NCBI GenBank assembly: GCA_002482565.1
Contig: DLGG01000096.1
Location: forward strand, 1-39,553
DNA length: 39,553 nucleotides
From: Solidesulfovibrio magneticus
GTDB lineage: Bacteria > Desulfobacterota > Desulfovibrionia > Desulfovibrionales > Desulfovibrionaceae
Reading direction: 5' to 3'
Of the stretch, positions 31,455-39,553 are shown piece after piece (positions within the stretch are counted from its first letter, which is position 1; each line of letters begins with the position of its first letter). The notes beneath the pieces are model-generated. The model saw only the letters and a program-made list of their open reading frames with translations. It did no database searches and had not been told where the DNA came from. Both the position numbers and the translations under genes were made by a program.

Positions 31455-32534
31455 TCATTGGAGCAGGAGCGGCAGGGCCGGCAGGGCGGCCGGAGCGGCC
31501 GGATAGGTCAGGTAGGACACCGAGCAGGCCACCCGGGCGGCGTCGTAGGCGATGCGCATGTAGCCGTCCTCGCCCCAGCCCGTGCCCCAGGAGTTGCGCA
31601 GGATGAAATGGCCCGGCGTGTCGGCGTCGCCGTCGTCCCAGCCCACCAGGGCGATCGCGTGGTTGGTGGGAGTGTAGGCGCAGCCCTGGCCGTAAGTATC
31701 CGGACAGGTGGTCAGCCCGTCTTCGAATACCCCGCCGTCGTAGGCGTCGAAGGCCGAGGTGACGTACACGGCGGCGTCCACCGGCCCATGGGTCAGGATG
31801 GCGGACTTGATGGCCGCCGTGTCCAGGCAGCCGGCCCGGCCCCAGCCGGAAAAGACCACGGCGCCGGCCGGGGACTGGGGGCAGGTCTGGTTGTCCCGCC
31901 CGGCGTAGGGCAGGGCGGCTTCGGTGATGATCCCTTCCACGGTCAGGGCGGTCAGTTCGGCGTAATCGTAGTCCGCGCCCTCGCAGCCGTCGAAATGGGC
32001 CTGATAGGAGCCATGGGTTCCCAGGCAAAAAGCGATGTACTGTTCGGAAAAATCGGGCACGTCCGCGCCGGTGCGCCGCGTCGCCACGCTGTAGACGCCC
32101 TCGGCCACGGCGGCGGCGGCGAAGGCGTAGCAGGCCCCGCAGGTTCCCTGGTCCTTGACCGGCCCCACGGAGCTTTTGCCGTTCACGTTGCGCCAGTCAA
32201 AGGCGGCGGGCAGATCGCCTCGCACGGCCAGGGCATTGTCGGCGGCGGCCATGGCCCTGCTCGCCCGCGCACCCATGCCCCGGCTCCCGCGCGAGCGCAT
32301 GGCCTGGCGCTCGGCCTGGGGCAGCCGTGTCACCCAGTTTTCCCTGACCGTGAAGTGGTAGCCGTTTTGGGCGATTTTTTCGCGAATGGTCTCCAGGCTG
32401 TCGTCGTCCCCGAAGGGGACAGGCTCGGCCAGGGCCAGGCCGGCCGGCAAAGCCAGGACCAGCAGGAGGAAAACAAGCAGATCGGCCAGTCCCGGGCGGT
32501 GGCCAGGGAAACAGTCGGCAGCGAATGGCGGCAT
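31455..32534 (-). CDS. Papain-family (C1A) cysteine protease, exported
   Basis: This 359-residue protein starts MPPFAADCFPGHRPGLADLL with a hydrophobic export signal near 17-36. A short pro-region (SLETIREKIAQNGYHFTVRE, NWVTRLPQAERQAM) resembles an I29-type inhibitor. The mature domain begins LPAAFDWRNVNGKSSVGPVK. The oxyanion Gln129 and catalytic Cys135 lie in DQGTCGACYAFAAAA, His in TPTNHAIALVGWDD and Asn in ILRNSWGTGWGEDGYMRI. All catalytic residues are intact, so it should be an active periplasmic or secreted endopeptidase. GGGAG lies before the ATG at 32534; the longer open frame to 33029 covers the next gene in antisense and is rejected. Papain-like proteases are uncommon in this bacterial group. 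Confidence 0.92.
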   Translation of the reverse strand: MPPFAADCFPGHRPGLADLLVFLLLVLALPAGLALAEPVPFGDDDSLETIREKIAQNGYHFTVRENWVTRLPQAERQAMRSRGSRGMGARASRAMAAADNALAVRGDLPAAFDWRNVNGKSSVGPVKDQGTCGACYAFAAAAVAEGVYSVATRRTGADVPDFSEQYIAFCLGTHGSYQAHFDGCEGADYDYAELTALTVEGIITEAALPYAGRDNQTCPQSPAGAVVFSGWGRAGCLDTAAIKSAILTHGPVDAAVYVTSAFDAYDGGVFEDGLTTCPDTYGQGCAYTPTNHAIALVGWDDGDADTPGHFILRNSWGTGWGEDGYMRIAYDAARVACSVSYLTYPAAPAALPALPLLLQ

Positions 32535-32729
32535 GAAAACTCCCGGAGAGCGGCGTGTCGCAAGCGTTGCACAATAGGCCATGGCGGCGCGCCGGACAAG
32601 GGGGAAGCCCCGGGCTCCTTGCTCGCGGTTCTTTTGCTTTGGGCCGTGATGGTGTAGGCTTGTGACAGGCGTGAAGTCGGCGCGAGAAGTCGCGCGCCCC
32701 AAACCGGAGGGCGGCGGCGGGGAGGTCAC

Positions 32730-33947
32730 ATGACCCGGCAGCGAATCCTGTTCGTCGATGACGATCCGCAGCTGCTTGGCGGCTTGCGGCGGATGCTGTG
32801 GGATCGGCGCGAGATTTGGGACATGCGTTTCGCCGAGGGCGGGGCGGCGGCTTTGGCCATGCTGGAGGCGGCTCCGGCCGATCTGGTCGTGTCCGATGTG
32901 CGGATGCCGGGCATGGACGGGCCGGAACTGTTGGAGCAGGTGCGGCTTCGCTGGCCGGCCACGGTGCGCATGATCCTGTCCGGCCACTCGGACCGGGATT
33001 TCGTGGTGCGCGCCATCAAGCCCGCCCACCAGTTCTTGTCCAAACCCTGCACGCCCCAGGAACTGCGGGCGGCCATCGAACGGGTGCTGGGGCTTCGCGA
33101 CATCTTCACCGACGAGCGCCTGCGCGAGGCTGTGGCTCGGATGGACGCCCTGCCGGTGCTGCCGGCGGCTTTTGCCGAACTCACCGAGGAACTGCGCTCG
33201 CCCAATGCCTCGCCGCGCAGCCTCGGCGACATCCTCGACCGCGACGCCGGCTTGGCCGCCGGGCTGTTAAAACTCGTCAACTCCTCCTTTTTCGGCCTGG
33301 CCCGGCGGGTCTCGTCCACCGAGCAGGCCGTCACGCTGCTGGGCCTGGACACGGTGCGGGCCCTGGTCTTGTCCCATGGCCTGTTTTCCCGTTTCGACGC
33401 CGGGCGCTATCCCGGGTTCACCTTGTCGGGGCTGTGGAACCACAGTCTGGGCACGGCCCGGCTGGCCCAGGGCATCGCCCGCCTGGAAGGCGCGCCCAAA
33501 AACGTGCTCGACGCCTGTTTCATGGCCGGGCTGGTCCACGACGTGGGCAAGCTCATCCTGGCCGAGCTGTTCGAGCCGGAATACGCCCGGGCGCTGGCCT
33601 TGTCCCGGGAGGGCAACATGCCCATTTATGATGCGGAACTGGAGGTCTTCGGCGTGTCCCACGCCGGCGTCGGCGCGTATCTGCTGGGACTTTGGGGGTT
33701 CCAGGAGGAGGTGGTCCTGGGCGTTGCCCGCCACCACCAGCCCGAAACTGCCGGACCGGACGCGGCCCTGGCCGTGGCCGGCGTCCACGCCGCCAACGCC
33801 TTCGAGCACGAACTGGTGGTCATAAACAGCCACTACGCCCGCCATCCCGTGAACGAAGAGGCCCTGGCCGCCCTGGGTTTTGGCGGGCGGGTCCAGGCCT
33901 GGCGCGAGGCCGGCCTCGATCTCTTGAGCCAAGGAGCGCAGCCTTGA
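32730..33947 (+). CDS. Response regulator with HDOD output domain
   Basis: This 405-residue protein starts MTRQRILFVDDDPQLLGGLR. The receiver domain has Asp56 in LVVSDVRMPGMDG and lysine in FLSKPCTP. An HDOD domain follows at about 125-330: LPVLPAAFAELTEEL, LGDILDRDAGLAAGLLKLVN, SSFFGLARRVSSTEQAVTLL, then LWNHSLGTARLA and ACFMAGLVHDVGKLILAELF. HDOD proteins are related to HD phosphohydrolases but generally act as signalling scaffolds; the HD pair in VHDVGK is present here. GGGAGG precedes the ATG. The next gene overlaps by four bases (TTGA). Confidence 0.94.
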   Translation: MTRQRILFVDDDPQLLGGLRRMLWDRREIWDMRFAEGGAAALAMLEAAPADLVVSDVRMPGMDGPELLEQVRLRWPATVRMILSGHSDRDFVVRAIKPAHQFLSKPCTPQELRAAIERVLGLRDIFTDERLREAVARMDALPVLPAAFAELTEELRSPNASPRSLGDILDRDAGLAAGLLKLVNSSFFGLARRVSSTEQAVTLLGLDTVRALVLSHGLFSRFDAGRYPGFTLSGLWNHSLGTARLAQGIARLEGAPKNVLDACFMAGLVHDVGKLILAELFEPEYARALALSREGNMPIYDAELEVFGVSHAGVGAYLLGLWGFQEEVVLGVARHHQPETAGPDAALAVAGVHAANAFEHELVVINSHYARHPVNEEALAALGFGGRVQAWREAGLDLLSQGAQP

Positions 33948-35098
33948 ACAAGCGGGTGCTTTTCATCGACGACGACGAACGCATCCTGGCCGGTTTCCGG
34001 CGTAACCTCCACGGCCATTTCGAGGTGGACGTCGCCGTGGGCCCCGAGGCGGGCCTGGCCAAGGTGCGCGACAATCCGCCCTACGCCGTGGTGGTCTCCG
34101 ATCTGCGGATGCCGGGCATGGACGGCATCGCCGTGCTGGCCAAGGTGCGCGAACTGCGGCCCGACACCGTGCGCGTGATGCTCACCGGTTTCGCCGAACT
34201 GGAAGCGGCCATCGCGGCCGTCAACGAGGGCAACATCTTCCGGTTTCTGACCAAGCCCTGCGAGACCGGCTATCTCATCGGCGCGCTGACCGCCGCCGTG
34301 GAGCAATACCGCCTGGTCATGGCCGAGCGGGAGCTGCTCGAAGGCACCCTGCGCGGCAGCCTCAAGATGCTTTCGGAAGTGCTGTCGCTGTTGCGCCCGG
34401 AGGTCTACGGCCGGGCGGCCCGCATCGCGCCCTACGTGCGGCCGTTGTCCAAGCTGTGCGGCGATCCCGCCCCCTGGCAAACGGAAGTGGCGGCCATGCT
34501 GTGCCTGATGGGCTACATCGTCCTGCCCGAGGGGGTGGTGTCCAAGGTGGAGCGCGGCCGGCAGCTCTCGGCCGACGACGCCGCCGTCTACCGCCAGCAC
34601 GCCGAGGTGGCGGCCAAGCTCGTGGCCAACATCCCCCGCATGGGGCATGTGGCCAAGTCCATCGCCTATCAGGAAAAGAATTTCGACGGCACGGGTTTTC
34701 CCGAGGGCGGCCCGGTGGGCAAGGAGCTGCCGCTGGGGGCGCGCATCCTGCGGGTGCTGCTCGACTTTGACCGCCTGACCGGGGCCGGGCTGGCCAAGGC
34801 CGAGGCCTACAAGTCCCTCAAGCAGACCAGCGGCCTGTACGACCCCGACGTGCTGGCCGCCCTGGGCGAGGTGCTTGGCGAGGAAGGCCGCCACGTCATC
34901 GTCAAGGTGACCGTCAAGAGCCTCCGCGAGGGCATGGTGTTGGCCGAGGACATGTTCGTGACCCGGGGCGGCCAGGTGATGAAGGTGCTGCCCAAGGGCT
35001 ACGAACTCTCCGACGTGGCCCTGGCCCACATTGCCAAGCTCGCCCGCTACGACAGCATCACCGATCCGGTGAAGGTCATCGTGCCTTCGGACGGCTAG
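33944..35098 (+). CDS. Response regulator with degenerate HD-GYP domain
   Basis: This 384-residue protein starts with TTG at 33944, nine or so bases after AAGGAG, overlapping the HDOD gene. The receiver has Asp53 in VVVSDLRMPGMDG and Lys in FLTKPCETG. The output part keeps the HD-GYP architecture: NFDGTGFPEGG near 246-256 matches the DGTGYP motif region, followed by GARILRVLLDFDRLT. However, the metal-binding HD is replaced (AMLCLMGYIVLP near 184-195, where HDIGK is expected), and HHE is replaced by YQE (242-244). Loss of these ligands suggests it cannot hydrolyse c-di-GMP and acts through binding. The C-terminal 60 residues carry an extra KVTVKSLREGMVLAEDMF segment. Confidence 0.9.
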   Translation: MNKRVLFIDDDERILAGFRRNLHGHFEVDVAVGPEAGLAKVRDNPPYAVVVSDLRMPGMDGIAVLAKVRELRPDTVRVMLTGFAELEAAIAAVNEGNIFRFLTKPCETGYLIGALTAAVEQYRLVMAERELLEGTLRGSLKMLSEVLSLLRPEVYGRAARIAPYVRPLSKLCGDPAPWQTEVAAMLCLMGYIVLPEGVVSKVERGRQLSADDAAVYRQHAEVAAKLVANIPRMGHVAKSIAYQEKNFDGTGFPEGGPVGKELPLGARILRVLLDFDRLTGAGLAKAEAYKSLKQTSGLYDPDVLAALGEVLGEEGRHVIVKVTVKSLREGMVLAEDMFVTRGGQVMKVLPKGYELSDVALAHIAKLARYDSITDPVKVIVPSDG

Positions 35099-35168
35099 CC
35101 GCGCGGCAATAGCGGCCGGACCCTGTCCGGGCGGCGGCCGGTTCCATCTTTCGTGGAGGCAAACGCGT

Positions 35169-35573
35169 TTACGCCCGCCGGGGCCGGCCCGGCGGCAGGG
35201 GCCTTGCCGGTGGCGGGCCGAAGTGGTTGGCCGAGCGCCGCAGGGCCGGCAGCAAGCCGCCGTGGCCGCGACGCAGCCCCAGCAGGCACACGGCCAACAA
35301 CACGGGCGGCACGACCAGCAGCACGTGGAGCAGATCGCAGCCCAGCACAAAGCGCCACAAGGCGGTCGGCAGATCGTCACCGGGCATGGCGCTCAAGTCG
35401 AAATTCAAGAAGTCCGGCAAGATGCCGTATATCGTCGTGTCCGGCCAGGTGCCGTAAACCAGCTGCCAGCCGACCTTGAACAGGGCGACAACAAGCGAGC
35501 CGACGGCCCAGAGCACCAGCAGGCAGGCGGCGGCAAAGGCCGCCAGGCGTTCAAACGGATCGGCGTCGGTCAT
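35169..35573 (-). CDS. Membrane protein of unknown function
   Basis: This 134-residue protein starts MTDADPFERLAAFAAACLLV. Hydrophobic segments lie at about 9-34 and 86-103, with an intervening region YGTWPDTTIYGILPDFLNFD and a basic, proline-rich tail. GAAGGGAAC precedes the ATG. It is convergent with the HD-GYP-like regulator gene and downstream of the multi-PAS hybrid kinase. I do not recognise the family. Confidence 0.65.
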   Translation of the reverse strand: MTDADPFERLAAFAAACLLVLWAVGSLVVALFKVGWQLVYGTWPDTTIYGILPDFLNFDLSAMPGDDLPTALWRFVLGCDLLHVLLVVPPVLLAVCLLGLRRGHGGLLPALRRSANHFGPPPARPLPPGRPRRA

Positions 35574-35713
35574 GTTCCCTTCCCGGCCGCCTCCAGGCGC
35601 GCCCGCAGCAATCGAAGCAAGATTAATGCCGGCTTGGGCTGTGTCCAGGCCCGACCGCCCAGGCCGGACCGTGCCGGCCAGGGGAGGGGCGTGGCGGCAC
35701 GCGGCAGGGACGG

Positions 35714-38281
<2,568 letters not shown>

Positions 38282-38322
38282 GGCGTTCCTGGCGTTGGCG
38301 ATACAGGGCCTGACAATGTGAC

Positions 38323-38351
38323 AGTATGCCCCTTTTCGGGCAGTGGGGCAA
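38323..38351 (-). promoter_or_regulatory. Candidate sigma70 promoter of the multi-PAS kinase
   Basis: On the minus strand TTGCCC (38351-38346) and CATACT (38328-38323) are spaced by 17 bases, each with four of six consensus matches, about 40 bases upstream of the kinase ATG. Confidence 0.42.
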
Positions 38352-38503
38352 GCAGGCGCGCCGGCCGGGAACAGTGAAAAAAATATTCCCTGCCGTCGGG
38401 GCGTCGGGGGGCAGCCAAGCGCGCGTGGCGCTTCGAAAGGCCGGGCGGCGGGTTGCGGACCCGGCGTCACGCCATAAAAGGCGTTTCGTGACTTTTGGTT
38501 GCC

Positions 38504-38533
38504 GGATCGGCCGTATTGACACTCGGCCGATCC
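38504..38533 (+). promoter_or_regulatory. Palindrome around a TTGACA element upstream of the DUF169 gene
   Basis: GGATCGGCCG (38504-38513) and CGGCCGATCC (38524-38533) form a perfect 10-bp inverted repeat. The 10-base centre TATTGACACT contains TTGACA (38516-38521). A protein bound here would block a -35 element; in RNA it would form a stable hairpin. No convincing -10 hexamer sits 17 bases downstream. Confidence 0.5.
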
Positions 38534-38645
38534 TTCTTCACCCTCCGGGCGTTTTCACCGACCAAAAGGACGCCGGGCCGGGGACGAGGCGCGGCCTTGC
38601 CGTGTCTGTCGTCGGCCTTTTGCGTCAGCATAACAAGGAGTCGCC

Positions 38646-39446
38646 ATGAACGCGATGTCGTACGGGGATATGCAGAAGGTGTTGATGGATGAGCTGCGGC
38701 TCATGCACTATCCTATCGCCATCAAGTATTTTTTTGACCAGGCCGAACTGGACGCCTTCAAGGCCGAGAAGGAGTATTATCTGCCGGCCAAGGCCTTGAC
38801 CTTCTGCCAGGCCGAACTTGGCGCGCGCATGGAGGGCATCACCGTCCTTATGGGACCGGAGCAGCTGGGCTGCGGCAACGCCAAGTGCGTTTTTGGCTGG
38901 AAGGAGATCGACGCGGCCGAGATCAAGGGGCATCTCAAGTACGTGCGCGACCTGGAGCAGGCCGAGAAGTTCGTGCGCAGCAAGCCGCGCCTGTCCGGCA
39001 AGCTCCTGGCCGTGGCCGTCTCGCCCCTGGCCGACACCATGTTCGCGCCCGACGTGGTGCATTTCTACTGCGACAACATGCAGGCCTACCATCTGGTCGT
39101 GGACTGGATGGCGGCCCTGGACAAGCATCCGCTGCGTCCCAACATGACCATCAATTCGGCGGCCTGCGCCGGCAACGTCCACGTGTTCAACACCGGCGAG
39201 GCCAACGTGTTTCTGGCCTGCAGCGGCAGCTACAACGCCGGCAAGACCGAGCGCGGCGAGATCAACGTCGGCATTCCGGGCGCGGACATCGGCAAGGTCG
39301 TGGCCCAGCTCATGGCCCGCAAGGAAGCCACGGGCGGCGCGGCCCTGACCCGCACCGGCCATCCCTTCCCCGGAGCCGACATCTGCAAGAACTGTCCGCT
39401 GATCGTCTTCAAGAAGGGCAAGGCCCCGGCCGAGGCCGATTCGTAG
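38646..39446 (+). CDS. DUF169 family protein
   Basis: This 266-residue protein starts MNAMSYGDMQKVLMDELRLM after AAGGAGTCGCC. It carries the DUF169 (ArCP-like) pattern: HYPIAIKYFF, LTFCQAELGARMEGITVLMG, EQLGCGNAKCVFGWKE, FAPDVVHFYCDNMQAYHLV, NSAACAGNVHVFNTGEANVF and LACSGSYNAGKTERGEINVG, ending ADICKNCPLIVFKKGK. Cysteines recur (FCQAE, LGCGNAKC, ACAGN, CKNCP) and could bind a metal or cluster. The family occurs widely in anaerobes and archaea, and its function is not established. It is divergent from the hybrid kinase and has its own terminator. Confidence 0.92.
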   Translation: MNAMSYGDMQKVLMDELRLMHYPIAIKYFFDQAELDAFKAEKEYYLPAKALTFCQAELGARMEGITVLMGPEQLGCGNAKCVFGWKEIDAAEIKGHLKYVRDLEQAEKFVRSKPRLSGKLLAVAVSPLADTMFAPDVVHFYCDNMQAYHLVVDWMAALDKHPLRPNMTINSAACAGNVHVFNTGEANVFLACSGSYNAGKTERGEINVGIPGADIGKVVAQLMARKEATGGAALTRTGHPFPGADICKNCPLIVFKKGKAPAEADS

Positions 39447-39469
39447 TTTTGCCGCCCCGCGCGGCAGTC

Positions 39470-39506
39470 AAAAAGGCGGTCCCCAACGCGGGGCCGCCTT
39501 TTTTTT
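39470..39506 (+). terminator. Intrinsic terminator after the DUF169 gene
   Basis: GGCGG, bulged T, CCCC (39475-39484) pairs with GGGGCCGCC (39490-39498) around AACGC. Five A residues lie before the stem and eight T residues follow (39499-39506). Confidence 0.92.
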
Positions 39507-39529
39507 CCGCCCCCCCTTGACCCTTTTCC

Positions 39530-39553
39530 CATTTGGGGGGTCTGGGGGCCTCA
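39530..39553. repeat. Start of a further GC-rich repeat at the window edge
   Basis: The last bases, CATTTGGGGGGTCTGGGGG then CCTCA, resemble the left flank of the repeat core at 16260 (CCTTTGGGGGGTCCGGGGG). The element is cut by the window end. Confidence 0.4.

Larger units (their letters stand above)
38282..38645. other. Divergent intergenic region between the hybrid kinase and DUF169 gene
   Basis: This 364-base gap holds the kinase promoter candidate (38323-38351), an AT-rich patch near 38373-38388, a GTCACG/CGTGAC inverted repeat (38466-38471 and 38486-38491) and a larger palindrome at 38504-38533. An outer CTTTTGGT/ACCAAAAG pair (about 38492 and 38563) encloses that palindrome. No coding frame is visible. 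Confidence 0.6.

Noticed and set aside
30528..32657. 709-residue plus-strand open frame
   Set aside because: It is antisense to the FAD dehydrogenase and the papain-like protease, both with intact catalytic motifs.

Overview
The window is high-GC (mostly in the mid to upper 60s percent) and looks like a chromosomal segment of a sulfate-reducing bacterium of the Desulfovibrionaceae, close to the Solidesulfovibrio / Desulfovibrio magneticus group. This rests on remembered family resemblance: the rpsB-tsf-pyrH-frr-uppS order, many multi-PAS kinases, a DUF169 protein, and GC-rich intergenic palindromes of a kind I associate with that group. No rRNA, tRNA, CRISPR array, transposase or phage gene was seen.

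Layout. 1-2000: end of a CgeB-type glycosyltransferase, a stand-alone CBM48 protein and a single-domain response regulator, all on the minus strand. 2152-5307: plsC, RNase J and a fumarylacetoacetase-family enzyme, tightly packed. 5336-9159: the translation and envelope cluster rpsB-tsf / pyrH-frr-uppS, where uppS appears to use a CTG start. 9311-11585: a small cassette (DUF1330, SDR oxidoreductase, NTF2-like protein and a divergent HxlR regulator) bounded by two near-identical 130-bp direct repeats that carry tandem hairpins. 11587-18302: a chemotaxis receptor, then a signalling operon of hybrid kinase, OmpR-type regulator and histidine kinase. 18490-23324: a Liv-type binding protein, a sensor kinase, a PstS-like binding protein and a small membrane protein. 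23321-28773: RNase R, an unknown acidic protein, a YgjP-type metalloprotease, an NlpC/P60 lipoprotein and a membrane protein. 28792-29790: one AT-rich gene that looks acquired. 29850-35573: an FAD oxidoreductase, a papain-like protease, two overlapping response-regulator genes (HDOD and degenerate HD-GYP) and a membrane protein. 35714-39446: a multi-PAS hybrid kinase divergent from a DUF169 protein.

The most striking part is the 746-bp gap between the histidine kinase (stop at 14202) and the chemotaxis receptor (start at 13455). It holds no convincing protein gene. On the minus strand it carries three consecutive paralogous units. Each has three TTCAT-like boxes at exactly 11-bp steps, a -10-like hexamer at the same distance from the last box, a conserved ATCRACGG-like 5' end, a body of about 100 nt, a C-rich anti-Shine-Dalgarno tract (CTCCYCCCTCCTTG-like) and an intrinsic terminator. 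The terminator stems differ by compensatory changes around a fixed UCCCCG loop. Direct repeats at 11 bp are the classic binding pattern of PhoB/OmpR-family regulators, and such a regulator is encoded two genes upstream. My reading is a two-component system with a tandem family of C-rich small RNAs as its local target.

Other items to follow up are the covarying hairpin arrays in the long repeats, a repeat palindrome translated as the tail of a hybrid kinase, the AT-rich two-TM protein, and the catalytically degenerate HD-GYP regulator paired with an HDOD regulator.
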